Below are positions 35,002 to 43,826 of a stretch of DNA of 64,000 nucleotides, piece by piece. Source of the DNA: Clostridium kluyveri DSM 555 (GTDB lineage Bacteria > Bacillota > Clostridia > Clostridiales > Clostridiaceae); the NCBI RefSeq assembly GCF_000016505.1, contig NC_009706.1:2542001-2606000 (forward strand). The letters run 5' to 3'. A program made the translations under genes and the position numbers. Every line of letters begins with the position of its first letter. Positions within the stretch are counted from its first letter, which is position 1. The notes under the pieces are model-generated. The model had not been told where the DNA came from. It saw only the letters and a program-made list of their open reading frames with translations, and ran no database searches.

Positions 35002-36018
35002 TTATTTCTCCTCACTTTTACCAATTATGTCCCCAGTTTTATTTTTCTTTAAACTGCTTATAATCTTAAATAAAATTACTAAAATTACTACTCCTGTAAC
35101 TGCCGATAAAATATATCCAGCAGTCTCTGGCAGTCCCTTAATTGCATAATCTGACATAAAAGTATTAAAGCTAAATCCATTTTTCATTCCTTCAGGAACA
35201 TAACCAAGTGCCTTACCACCAATCGATACATTCTTTATTTCATCAATTCCCCATTCACCCCATGCTGTTCCGGTTGCAATAAGTCCTATCGGTGTCAAAC
35301 AAATTAAAGCAACAATTAATCCATAGACAATTTTTGTCTTTCTCTTGGCTCCTTCATATATTGTGCCTGGAGAAACTTTCTTTATAAATGAAAAAATCGC
35401 CACTGTAAATATAACTTCGATTACGCCTGCAACTAGTAAATGAGGAACAAGCATGGCTGGAATTGATACAGACAATGGATAGGGACTGTATAATGCTTGT
35501 CCGACCGCATTTTTAAATAGTAGAGGCTGAATACCAAATTCTATTCCTGCTATAAAAGCTGCAAAATTGATTCCTATATAAGATCCTAATATTATTCCAA
35601 CATATTCACCTTTTTCAGAATTAGTTCTATCCTTGATAAACTTATAGATAAAATAACCAAGAAAAGGCATTATAAATGCCATATTAAAGCAATTAGCTCC
35701 GAATGCCAGTATTCCACCATCTCCAAAAAGCAGCGCCTGGATAAGAAGAGCCACAGTAATCGAAATGCATGCTGCAAATGGTCCTAAAAGTATAGCCAGC
35801 AGCGTCCCTCCTACAGCATGCCCCGTTGTACCTCCTGGCAGCGGTACGTTAAACATCATCACAAGAAAAGAAAATGCAGCGCCTATACCAAGTAATGGCA
35901 TTTTAACCTTAGATATTTCATTTTTTACCTTTTTAACTGATATCCCCCATATTGGAATCATAGCCGCCCCCATCACTGCACAAGTGGATGGACTTAAATA
36001 ATTATCTGGAATATGCAT
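35002..36018 (-). CDS. nikMN: Nickel-specific substrate-binding membrane protein, NikM-NikN fusion
   Basis: 338 residues. Begins MHIPDNYLSP: the free N-terminus and His2 form the metal site in NikM/CbiM. About seven helices of NikM (HAVGGTLLAILLGPFAACI) are followed from residue 230 by an NikN-like part with two helices flanking a loop (GTAWGEWGIDEI), so the usual separate NikN is fused. Preceded by a MerR-type promoter at 36069-36099. Confidence 0.9.
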   Translation of the reverse strand: MHIPDNYLSPSTCAVMGAAMIPIWGISVKKVKNEISKVKMPLLGIGAAFSFLVMMFNVPLPGGTTGHAVGGTLLAILLGPFAACISITVALLIQALLFGDGGILAFGANCFNMAFIMPFLGYFIYKFIKDRTNSEKGEYVGIILGSYIGINFAAFIAGIEFGIQPLLFKNAVGQALYSPYPLSVSIPAMLVPHLLVAGVIEVIFTVAIFSFIKKVSPGTIYEGAKRKTKIVYGLIVALICLTPIGLIATGTAWGEWGIDEIKNVSIGGKALGYVPEGMKNGFSFNTFMSDYAIKGLPETAGYILSAVTGVVILVILFKIISSLKKNKTGDIIGKSEEK

Positions 36019-36067
36019 ACTTTAACACCCCTTTTTCACAAAATAACTTTAATTTCTTAATATAAGA

Positions 36068-36099
36068 ATACTACTTAGAGTCAACTCCAAGTCAATATT
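36068..36099 (-). promoter_or_regulatory. MerR-type promoter of nikMNQO
   Basis: On the minus strand TTGACT, a 19-bp spacer with the near-palindrome CTTGGAGTTGACTCTAAG, and TATTCT. The long spacer and palindrome are the hallmark of MerR-activated promoters and match three others nearby. Confidence 0.75.
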
Positions 36100-36163
36100 T
36101 TTTTGTATAAATCAATTTATTTTTATGAAAATATATTTTCTCTAATTACTTATGAAAGCATGC

Positions 36164-37807
36164 CTAATTGGGAAAGTCAAGACCCCCTGCTTCTGCTCTA
36201 TCTATTTCACCGCCTTGAATTATTAGATCTTTATATTTTTCTTTGAATATTTTTTTGTAATAACTTAATTCATCTTGAATTAATTCATCGATTACCCTCA
36301 TTCCTAAAAGTTCCACTGGTGCCTTATCATCAGTCAGAAGATAATTTCCTTTTACATATGTGTCCATATTATCTTCAATGTTATACATCAATGTCTTTAA
36401 TTCATTATTTCTTAACTCTCTAGTATTCTGCTCAAAGGTTTTAGCTGCTTCCATATTCTGCGTTGCAAATAGTTCTCTGTTGGTTGAGCCATCTACATTT
36501 ACTGTATATACCTTATTAAAAACATTTGCTATGGTGTCTGATAAATGCTGTGTAATATTTCCTTTTTTTTCGGTATGCATATTCATATTTACAACCATGA
36601 CACCATCTTTTACTAAATGATTTTTAACAATGGTAAAGAATTCTTTGGAAGACATCTGAAAAGGTATGGTTATATCCTGATACGCATCTACCATGATCAC
36701 ATCATATTTCTTATTTTCAGAATTCAAGTATGCTCTTCCATCATAAGTATTTACTTTTATAGTGTTTGGGAGTTTAAAATATTTACTGGCTAAATTGGTT
36801 ATTTTCTGATCTATTTCTACACCTTCAATGGAAGCACTAGGAAAATATTTTTCACACTGTTTTGCATAAGTGCCTGTTCCCATGCCAAGCACTAAAATCT
36901 TTGCATTTTTTTTCTTATGAATTCCGGACATAACGGGTGCCGCAAGTGCGTAGTCATAATACATTCCCGTCAAACTGTTATCTTTTTTCATAATGGATTG
37001 AACCCCAAAAAGTACATTGGTAGAAAGGATTATACTGTCATTTGTATCCTTCACCTGCAGATAATTATAAATAGATTCTCCTTCATACAAGAGATTTTTC
37101 TCCCAAAATGCAAAACTATCCGACGATCCAAATACGCTGCAAAAGATGAACAAAATAACACTTATAATACATTGTACTTTCTTTGCTTTTATGCTTATAA
37201 AATAAATTATGCCAAGCATCAGAAGAATCCCCGAAAATATTAAGAATGTAACGGATGTACCAACTGCTGGAATCGTAACAAAGGTAGGTAAAAATGTGCC
37301 AATGATGCTTCCAATTGTATTAATTGCACCCAGCATACCCACTATCTTTCCATTGTCACTCAAACTACTTACTGTATATTTCACTAGAGAAGGTGTAACT
37401 GTCCCCAGCAAAAAAAGTGGAAATACAAAAATTATCATACACACTAAAAAGGTTGCTAAAATTAAAAAGTTATTACTTATTGTTAAAACAAGTGCTGCAG
37501 ATACAGCTAAAATTATATACTTTCCCAGAAGCGGTATTGCTGCAATCCATATAGCAGCTATAATCATTCGCATATACAACTTATCCGGATTAGGATTTTT
37601 ATCTGCACTTCTTCCTCCCCAGATATTGCCCAATGCTATTGCAATCATGATAGTTCCGATAATAATTGTCCACACAATTTGTGAAGAACTAAAATACGGT
37701 GCCAAAAGTCTGCTCGCTGCAAGTTCCACTGCCATTACTGACATTCCTGCAAAAAATTCTGTCATATACAAATAAAACTTATTCTTTAATATAGTCCTCG
37801 TTTCCAT
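36164..37807 (-). CDS. Membrane-anchored spermidine synthase-like protein
   Basis: 547 residues. The first 215 carry six or seven membrane helices of the MFS/spermidine-synthase fusion family (ELAASRLLAPYFSSSQIVWT...GNIWGGRSADK). The C-terminal half is a SAM-fold domain: ILVLGMGTGTYA, VEID, YDGRAYL and MVDAYQD match aminopropyltransferases. Whether it makes polyamines is uncertain. It has its own MerR-type promoter, placing it in the nickel/LarE regulon. Confidence 0.85.
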   Translation of the reverse strand: METRTILKNKFYLYMTEFFAGMSVMAVELAASRLLAPYFSSSQIVWTIIIGTIMIAIALGNIWGGRSADKNPNPDKLYMRMIIAAIWIAAIPLLGKYIILAVSAALVLTISNNFLILATFLVCMIIFVFPLFLLGTVTPSLVKYTVSSLSDNGKIVGMLGAINTIGSIIGTFLPTFVTIPAVGTSVTFLIFSGILLMLGIIYFISIKAKKVQCIISVILFIFCSVFGSSDSFAFWEKNLLYEGESIYNYLQVKDTNDSIILSTNVLFGVQSIMKKDNSLTGMYYDYALAAPVMSGIHKKKNAKILVLGMGTGTYAKQCEKYFPSASIEGVEIDQKITNLASKYFKLPNTIKVNTYDGRAYLNSENKKYDVIMVDAYQDITIPFQMSSKEFFTIVKNHLVKDGVMVVNMNMHTEKKGNITQHLSDTIANVFNKVYTVNVDGSTNRELFATQNMEAAKTFEQNTRELRNNELKTLMYNIEDNMDTYVKGNYLLTDDKAPVELLGMRVIDELIQDELSYYKKIFKEKYKDLIIQGGEIDRAEAGGLDFPN

Positions 37808-37851
37808 TCATACCCTCCTCTGATAAGAATTCATATGACAACTTCCCTCTA

Positions 37852-37885
37852 TGTTATCTTATCATTTTAGGTAAACCCTAAGTCA
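37852..37885 (-). promoter_or_regulatory. MerR-type promoter of the spermidine synthase-like gene
   Basis: On the minus strand TTGACT, 19-bp spacer containing CTTAGGGTTTACCTAAAA, then TAAGAT. It is the least palindromic of the four related promoters. Confidence 0.65.
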
Positions 37886-37910
37886 AGAAGTAATCAATTA
37901 CAACATTTCA

Positions 37911-38735
37911 TCAAACTGTCTTTTCTTCTGCTGAAAGTACTTCATTCATACTTCCTGTTCTATATCCCAGGATATCTAAAGTAACATAAGTAAATCCGAT
38001 CTCTTTGAATTTTTTCCCTATCTTATCCATTACTTCAATATCAAAAAATTTAACTCTCTCCTCAGGAGAAACTTCAATTCTAGCTATTTCTCCATGATGT
38101 CTTACCCTTACTTGTCTTATGCCCATATCAAGTAAGAACTGTTCTGCTTCATCTACCATCTTAAGCTTTGGAATAGTAATTTTCTTTCCATAAGGAAATC
38201 TGGAAGATAAGCATGCAAAGGAAGGTTTATTCCAAGTTGGAAGTCCCAGCTCTTTTGAAAGTTCTCTTATATCTGCCTTGGTAAGATTCGCTTCCTTAAG
38301 TGGACTTATTACTTCTAATTCCTTTGCTGCTTGCATTCCCGGTCTATAATCACCAGTATCATCAAAATTTGAACCATCAAAAACATATTCAACGTCATTT
38401 TCTTCAGCTACCTTTTTTATCTTTGTAAAAAGTTCTTTTTTGCAATAGTAACATCTATTTTTAGGATTACTAGCAAAGCCTTCAATATCTAACTCTTCTG
38501 AAGATATAATTAAATGTTTTACACTCATATCTTTAGCATACTTAATTGCTTCTTTTAGTTCTCTTTCGGGATAAGTCGATGAAGTAGCTGTAACTGCTAT
38601 TAATTTATCGCCCAATACCTCATGTGCAACCCTAACTAAGAAAGTACTATCCACTCCACCTGAAAAAGCAACTGCTGCACTACCTCTCTTTTTAATATTA
38701 CCTTTTAATAATTTAAACTTCTCCTGTAATAACAT
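37911..38735 (-). CDS. larE: LarE sulfur transferase for the nickel-pincer cofactor
   Basis: 274 residues. PP-loop AFSGGVDST (23-31); Cys175 in KPSFACLSSRFP corresponds to the sulfur-donor cysteine of Lactobacillus LarE. Cys95 and Cys98 (RCYYCK) are also present, so with Cys175 three cysteines are available, the pattern of LarE proteins that bind a [4Fe-4S] cluster instead of sacrificing their own sulfur. It sulfurates the pyridine dicarboxylate nucleotide made by LarB; larB, larC and larA are not in the window. Adjacent nickel transport genes fit. Confidence 0.93.
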   Translation of the reverse strand: MLLQEKFKLLKGNIKKRGSAAVAFSGGVDSTFLVRVAHEVLGDKLIAVTATSSTYPERELKEAIKYAKDMSVKHLIISSEELDIEGFASNPKNRCYYCKKELFTKIKKVAEENDVEYVFDGSNFDDTGDYRPGMQAAKELEVISPLKEANLTKADIRELSKELGLPTWNKPSFACLSSRFPYGKKITIPKLKMVDEAEQFLLDMGIRQVRVRHHGEIARIEVSPEERVKFFDIEVMDKIGKKFKEIGFTYVTLDILGYRTGSMNEVLSAEEKTV

Positions 38736-38829
38736 ATTTATTGGCCTCCTAAATTTAATTTTTCTCCAATTATTTTAATTAAGCACCTTGAAAATTTTAT
38801 TTATTATACAGTTCAAACTATAATTCACT

Positions 38830-38860
38830 TTACTACTTGGAGTTAACTCCAAGTCAAGTA
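38830..38860 (-). promoter_or_regulatory. MerR-type promoter of larE
   Basis: On the minus strand TTGACT, 19-bp spacer, TAAAGT; the spacer holds the perfect palindrome CTTGGAGTTAACTCCAAG (plus strand 38838-38855), the NmlR/AdhR consensus. Confidence 0.85.
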
Positions 38861-39019
38861 CTTTTTAATAGAGATATTGTAAAATGAAAAGGTAATTTCT
38901 TGTTTGCACTACTTAATTCGTGTTTCTAGATTTTAGTCTTGCACGATATTTGCTACAATGAAACCTATTTACCAATGGAAAGAATTTAGGAAATACTAAT
39001 GTCAAAAAAAATTTGTGTA

Positions 39020-39394
39020 TTAATCCTTAATAACAGTTTTATTAATCATCTTCTTATAAGTATTAATTTTTTTCTCTAAATGCACTATATTATTCTCTAT
39101 ATTGCTTTTTTGGGTATACAATCTGTCCATTTGCTTTTCTAACAATTTCAGACGTTCCCTCAGCGTACTGTCTCCCTCATATCTCAGCTTAGAATAATAT
39201 TGAATTTCTTTAATTGGCATATTTGTTTCTTTTAATCTAAATATAAAATTTAACCATTCTATATCTTTTTCACAATACACTCGCCTATTTATTTTATCTC
39301 TACTAGGATAAATCAGGCCAATTTTCTCATAATATCGTAATGTATCAATACTTAATCTAATTTTTTTGGAAAATTCTCCAATACAATAATTCAA
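39020..39394 (-). CDS. MerR family regulator (NmlR/AdhR type)
   Basis: 124 residues: IGEFSKKIRLSIDTLRYYEKIGLIYPSRDKINRRVYCEKDIEWLNFI is the MerR helix-turn-helix, IPIKEIQYYSKL-like middle, and a coiled coil over residues 80-118. Short C-terminus without a metal-binding motif as in the NmlR/AdhR group, which respond to reactive aldehydes through a cysteine; Cys4 and Cys41 are visible. Divergent from the carboxymuconolactone gene, whose promoter also has the 19-bp operator. It probably activates all four promoters. Confidence 0.88.
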   Translation of the reverse strand: MNYCIGEFSKKIRLSIDTLRYYEKIGLIYPSRDKINRRVYCEKDIEWLNFIFRLKETNMPIKEIQYYSKLRYEGDSTLRERLKLLEKQMDRLYTQKSNIENNIVHLEKKINTYKKMINKTVIKD

Positions 39395-39416
39395 ATATAT
39401 TCACCTTCCTATTGAC

Positions 39417-39449
39417 ATGGACTTAACTCCAGCATATAAGATAATGTTA
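39417..39449 (+). promoter_or_regulatory. MerR-type promoter of the carboxymuconolactone-like gene
   Basis: TTGACA, 19-bp spacer TGGACTTAACTCCAGCATA, TAAGAT, between the divergent regulator and its target. Confidence 0.8.
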
Positions 39450-39474
39450 CCAAATATGAGGAGGTAATTCAATT

Positions 39475-39843
39475 ATGGAAAGTCGTTATGAACTAGGAGT
39501 ACGTAAACTAAAAGAGGTTGACGGAACAGGCGGAACAGCCGTAGTAGATTCACTGAAAAATATTGCTCCTGATTTAGGAAAATATATTATTGAATTTGCT
39601 TTTGGAGATATTTATACCAGACCAGTACTTGATTTAAAACAAAGAGAACTTATTACGTTATCTGCACTAGCAGCATTAGGCGGATGTGAGGCACAATTAG
39701 AAGTCCATATTAATGGAGCATTAAATGTTGGAATATCAAAGGAAGAAATTATAGAGGTTTTTTTGCAGTGTATCCCTTATATTGGTTTTCCAAAAGTATT
39801 AAATGCTGTTTCAGTTGCAAAGGATATTTTTCTAAATAGCTAA
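39475..39843 (+). CDS. Carboxymuconolactone decarboxylase family protein
   Basis: 122 residues. Helical AhpD-like fold; GGCEAQLEVHINGALNVGISKEEIIEVF contains Cys71 and His78 of the active-site region, and Cys99 lies in LQCIPYIGFP. In Bacillus an equivalent gene (yraC) lies beside the aldehyde-responsive adhR, the same pairing as here. AGGAGG precedes the ATG. Likely a detoxification or thiol-linked oxidoreductase. Confidence 0.88.
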   Translation: MESRYELGVRKLKEVDGTGGTAVVDSLKNIAPDLGKYIIEFAFGDIYTRPVLDLKQRELITLSALAALGGCEAQLEVHINGALNVGISKEEIIEVFLQCIPYIGFPKVLNAVSVAKDIFLNS

Positions 39844-39850
39844 TAAAGAA

Positions 39851-39895
39851 ATAAGAGCCTAAATTCTCTATAAGAATCTAGGTTCTTATTTTTAT
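39851..39895 (+). terminator. Terminator of the carboxymuconolactone-like gene
   Basis: ATAAGAGCCTAaATTC pairs with GAATCTAGGTTCTTAT, followed by TTTTTAT. Confidence 0.85.
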
Positions 39896-39939
39896 AGATT
39901 TTTAAGATTTTCTATCTGCTTAGATATAACTGATTTTCT

Positions 39940-40098
39940 TTATAATTTATTGTTTTTTTCATTTATGTAAATATCAAGTGCTTTTATTCCTCTGTGAGCA
40001 AGTTTAACAAATAGTATAAAACTATAAATACCTATACTAATTAATACCACTATAATAAATAAATTAATTAGCGTAAAACCAGCCATTGCCATACTCAT
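39940..40098 (-). CDS. Small single-span membrane protein
   Basis: 52 residues, ATG at 40098 preceded by AGGAGA. One membrane helix (FTLINLFIIVVLISIGIYSFILF) followed by a basic tail (KLAHRGIKALDIYINEKNNKL). I recognise similar small clostridial proteins but know no function. Confidence 0.7.
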   Translation of the reverse strand: MSMAMAGFTLINLFIIVVLISIGIYSFILFVKLAHRGIKALDIYINEKNNKL

Positions 40099-40177
40099 AT
40101 TCTCCTAATCTCATATTTAGCTATTAGCACAGAATTTTACAAATAACATTAAATTACAATATCTTACAATTTTTCAA

Positions 40178-40432
40178 TTACTTTACTGTATTATAAAATT
40201 CTCTTAATTCACTTTTTATTTCATTTGAAAGACTATGCCATCTAATTCCTTGTATTGCTCCTTCTATGGCACACAATCTATTTATACACGCTGAGTTGTC
40301 TATAGCTTTAATATCTAACCAAGCTTGCTTACTTCCAATTCTTTTTAATTGTTCAACCGTTTCTATTCCAACTTCATTAAGCTGTGTTTCTAATTTGTTA
40401 CCTATATTATGCAATTTACATAATTCACCCAA
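40178..40432 (-). CDS. TfoX C-terminal domain protein
   Basis: 84 residues from a TTG at 40432 with GGAGG upstream. IGNKLETQLNEVGIETVEQLKRIGSKQAWLDIKAID...AIEGAIQGIRWHSLS is the TfoX_C helix-hairpin domain, here stand-alone without the N-terminal domain found in the competence regulator TfoX. Function in clostridia is unknown. Confidence 0.9.
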   Translation of the reverse strand: MGELCKLHNIGNKLETQLNEVGIETVEQLKRIGSKQAWLDIKAIDNSACINRLCAIEGAIQGIRWHSLSNEIKSELREFYNTVK

Positions 40433-40650
40433 TGCCCTTCCTCCTCTCCATACAAATACGTATTAATAAAATTTCAAACATATCCCATAGTAGTTTCTAT
40501 ATATTTCCATTATTTCATGTGATATCTTCCTCACTTCTCATTTATTCACAATGCTGCCGCAACTAATTTTAGTATATCATGAAATTTGCTGTAGATTCCA
40601 TATATTCTAATTCATTATCATAAAATCCTAAATACATTAAATGATAAACA

Positions 40651-41799
40651 TTATTTCCAATCTGCTGAAAATAAACCCGAATACTTAACCGGCATATATT
40701 TATCAAAAAATTCTTTTCTATCTTTTTCAGGATTTAAGTCCTTAAATTCACTTGGAAATAAGAATTTTGCCATCGCCTCAACTCCACAAAAATTATATGG
40801 ATAAACAGTATAGTTAAAATGTACTGCATATAATCTTCCATTTTTTACTGCTGATAAATCTGACCATCCTGCTCTCTTTTGAACATATTCATCTAGATGT
40901 ACACTTGCCTCCTCTTTAGTTACATAATATCCCATACGCATAATATTAGCAGTTTGATCCCAGTTAGCCCCACCTATTACTATTACATCGGGATCCGCAG
41001 TCAATACTTTTTCAGGGTTCACTGGATTTGATCCTTGTCCAACACCTATATTATCAGCACCTAACCTATTCCATAAATATCCCCAGCCATCTGATGTGTC
41101 TCCTCTAGTTCCTCCAATTTCCGTTGGTGTTACATTACCACATTCAAAATATAACGTTGGTCTTTTAGTTCCTGCTTTAAGTAGTTTATCAACCCTAGTC
41201 AATACAGAATCAGTCTTTTTATTTGCATCTTCAACCATCTTCTCAACCTTATCCTCTTTTCCAAGCATTTCTCCAAGCATTAACATACTCTTTTGGACAC
41301 CATGGAATGGATCTGAATTCATATCTGTAAATACAACTGGAAGTCCAGCTTCTATCATTTTATTGACACATGACTTAGATTTAAATTGTGTATCAACAAT
41401 AATAAGATCAGGCTCTAAATTTACAACGGATTCTAGACTAATAGCATCATCATATATACTTCCTAGACTTTTAATCTTATCCATATTAAATACTTCTGAA
41501 TATTTTTTATATCCGTCTATATCGCTATCTTTAAAATTCAGTCCCAGAGCAACTACTTTTTTATCAAACTCTTGTCCTAAAATTGCAGACATATAATATA
41601 CATCCATAGATCTTATTAATACAATTTTATTGATATTAGTTGACAAAGTAACTTTTCTGCCTGCCATATCAGTATATGTTTTTGTTTTAGCTGTATCCTT
41701 TGATGTTTCATTCTTTACTGCCGTTGTACCACATCCTGCTAATGATACTATAATCGTTGCAATAAGTAATAGGCCTAACATCATCTTTTTTATTTTCAC
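40651..41799 (-). CDS. Iron-complex ABC transporter substrate-binding lipoprotein 1
   Basis: 382 residues from a GTG at 41799 (GGGAGG upstream). Signal peptide with lipobox LAGC, then a TroA/FecB fold: RKVTLSTNINKIVLIRSMDVYYMSAILG, SLGSIYDDAISLESVVNLEPDLIIVD, VIVIGGANWDQTANIMRMG. It is strongly similar to the next protein upstream (about half of positions by eye). Last gene of the six-gene operon. The ligand is likely an iron or other metal chelate; with two reductase-like proteins in the operon a cofactor or precursor is possible. Confidence 0.9.
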   Translation of the reverse strand: MKIKKMMLGLLLIATIIVSLAGCGTTAVKNETSKDTAKTKTYTDMAGRKVTLSTNINKIVLIRSMDVYYMSAILGQEFDKKVVALGLNFKDSDIDGYKKYSEVFNMDKIKSLGSIYDDAISLESVVNLEPDLIIVDTQFKSKSCVNKMIEAGLPVVFTDMNSDPFHGVQKSMLMLGEMLGKEDKVEKMVEDANKKTDSVLTRVDKLLKAGTKRPTLYFECGNVTPTEIGGTRGDTSDGWGYLWNRLGADNIGVGQGSNPVNPEKVLTADPDVIVIGGANWDQTANIMRMGYYVTKEEASVHLDEYVQKRAGWSDLSAVKNGRLYAVHFNYTVYPYNFCGVEAMAKFLFPSEFKDLNPEKDRKEFFDKYMPVKYSGLFSADWK

Positions 41800-41827
41800 T
41801 TTGATTCCTCCCATTCATATTAACTTA

Positions 41828-42991
41828 TTATTTATTCCATTGAGTCCACTGTATACCTGAATATGGGATTTCCATATATTTGCTGAAAAATTCTTGAATA
41901 TCTTTATCAGGATCTAAATCGCTAAATTGTGTAGGATATAACATCTTTGCCATTTCTTCAATGCCAGCAAAGCCATAAGGACGACCATAAAGATTGTAAT
42001 GAAGTGCATAAAGCCTTCCATTTTTAATTGCATTTAAATCAGACCATCCTGCCCTTTGGGTGTAAAGGCTTAAATGCTCATTAGCACTTTGCTCAGTTGC
42101 AAAAAATCCAAGACGCATAATATTATCAGTTGGATTCCAGTTGGCTCCGCCTATGATAATAATATCAGGATTTGAGGCAAGTACCTTTTCGGCATTTAAT
42201 GGCTGACCTGTGACACCAATACTAATACTATCTGCACCAAGCTTGTCCCAAACATAACCCCAACTGGTTTTCACATCACCATCTGTCTGCCCAATCTTGT
42301 CTGGAGCTACATTGCCGCACTCCCAATATAATACAGGCTTTTTTATTCCGCTTGAAATAACTTTTTGAACTCTTTGCAGCACATCATCAGTTTTCTGGTT
42401 AGCATAATCCACCATTTCACCAACTTTTGATTCTTTACACAGCATTTTTCCTACCATTTTTATACTCTTTCCAGGTCCATAAAAAGGATCGGAATTATTA
42501 TCCATAATAACAACAGGCAATCCTGTAGAAATCATTTTCTGTATACAATTTTTATTGTAGAATTGTTTATCAACAATGATTATATCTGGATTTAAATTCA
42601 CAACAGATTCAACACTTATTGCATCGTCATACACACTGCCAAGCACAGTCATTTTATCAAGATTCTTGTATACTTTTGAAAACATATTATATCCATCAAT
42701 ATCGGTACTCTTGAAACTTTGGCCTACAGCCACTAATTTTGTATCTAGTTCTTTACCTAAAATTGAAGAGAGCATATATATATCCATTGTTCTCACAAGT
42801 ACAATACGTTTAATATTAGTAGAAAGTGTCACTTTCCTGCCAACCATATCTGTAAAAACCTTCGTTTTTGAAGCAGTTGAAGATGAATTTGATGATGTTG
42901 AATTATTAGAACTACATCCAGAAAATACAAAGATAAGTGCAGCTGTCAATAGTAACCCAATAATTCTAATTCCTAATTTTTTGTTTTTCAT
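41828..42991 (-). CDS. Iron-complex ABC transporter substrate-binding lipoprotein 2
   Basis: 387 residues, signal peptide with lipobox FSGC, same fold and landmarks as the protein above (DDAISVESVVNLNPDIIIVD, IIIGGANWNPTDNIMRLG, QRAGWSDLNAIKNGRLYAL). AGGAGG before the ATG. Two binding proteins for one permease suggests either two ligands or a recent duplication. Confidence 0.9.
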   Translation of the reverse strand: MKNKKLGIRIIGLLLTAALIFVFSGCSSNNSTSSNSSSTASKTKVFTDMVGRKVTLSTNIKRIVLVRTMDIYMLSSILGKELDTKLVAVGQSFKSTDIDGYNMFSKVYKNLDKMTVLGSVYDDAISVESVVNLNPDIIIVDKQFYNKNCIQKMISTGLPVVIMDNNSDPFYGPGKSIKMVGKMLCKESKVGEMVDYANQKTDDVLQRVQKVISSGIKKPVLYWECGNVAPDKIGQTDGDVKTSWGYVWDKLGADSISIGVTGQPLNAEKVLASNPDIIIIGGANWNPTDNIMRLGFFATEQSANEHLSLYTQRAGWSDLNAIKNGRLYALHYNLYGRPYGFAGIEEMAKMLYPTQFSDLDPDKDIQEFFSKYMEIPYSGIQWTQWNK

Positions 42992-43018
42992 CTTGATTCC
43001 TCCTAGGCATATAATTAA

Positions 43019-43819
43019 TTAAATTTGAGATACTATTTCATATTTTGGGGCTTCGGCAGCAATGTCAACAAATTCAATAACTTGTTTACCTTGTTTATTT
43101 ACATATATTTCACTATCAATTTTATATATTTCCCTTATCATTTTTTTTGTTAAGACTTCCTTAGGTGTTCCGTAAGAATAAATATTACCATCTCTCATGA
43201 CAACGATATTATCGGCATATCTTGATGTGAGATTTATATCGTGCATTACAATTATTACAATCATTTTTTTCTCATATGCCAAACTTGATACTGTATTCAT
43301 CAATGAAAATTGACGATGTATATCTAGATTATTTAATGGCTCATCTAATATGAGAATTTCTGGTTCTTTAATTATTGATTGAGCTAATGATACCATTTGA
43401 AGCTGACCGCCACTTAATTCATTAATTTTATTTTTTGCTAAGTGCTGCAATTCAAAAGCATCTAAAATATCATTTACCTTTTGTTCCTGTTTTTTACTAA
43501 CTTTAAGATTTAGTGTATTTATTAGTCCTAAAAGTACAGCTTCGAAAACAGTAATTGAAGCATCATTTTGTGTTGTTTGGGGCAAGTAACCCACCTTTTG
43601 CTTAATAAATTCTTTTTTCTGTTTCTTAATGCTTTCACCTTGGTAATACATTTCACCATCACACTTATATATATTTAAAATACACTTAACTAGTGTAGAC
43701 TTTCCTGAACCATTTGGCCCAATGATTGCAGTTACATTATTATGAAAAGTCAAACTAATATTATTTAGAGAAAATTTAGAAGAATGTTTATAATTAATAT
43801 TTTGTATTTTAAGACTCAT
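43019..43819 (-). CDS. Iron-complex ABC transporter ATPase (FecE-like)
   Basis: 266 residues. Walker A IGPNGSGKST (33-42), LSGGQLQMVSLAQ signature, ILILDEPLNNLDIHRQ and MHDINLTSRYAD, characteristic of FecE/BtuD-type importers. Seven bp after the permease stop. Confidence 0.93.
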   Translation of the reverse strand: MSLKIQNINYKHSSKFSLNNISLTFHNNVTAIIGPNGSGKSTLVKCILNIYKCDGEMYYQGESIKKQKKEFIKQKVGYLPQTTQNDASITVFEAVLLGLINTLNLKVSKKQEQKVNDILDAFELQHLAKNKINELSGGQLQMVSLAQSIIKEPEILILDEPLNNLDIHRQFSLMNTVSSLAYEKKMIVIIVMHDINLTSRYADNIVVMRDGNIYSYGTPKEVLTKKMIREIYKIDSEIYVNKQGKQVIEFVDIAAEAPKYEIVSQI

Positions 43820-43826
43820 ACTCTTC

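Noticed and set aside
37209-37775. 188-codon plus-strand frame
   Set aside because: Antisense to the membrane helices of the spermidine-synthase-like protein; hydrophobic pattern is a mirror of that gene.
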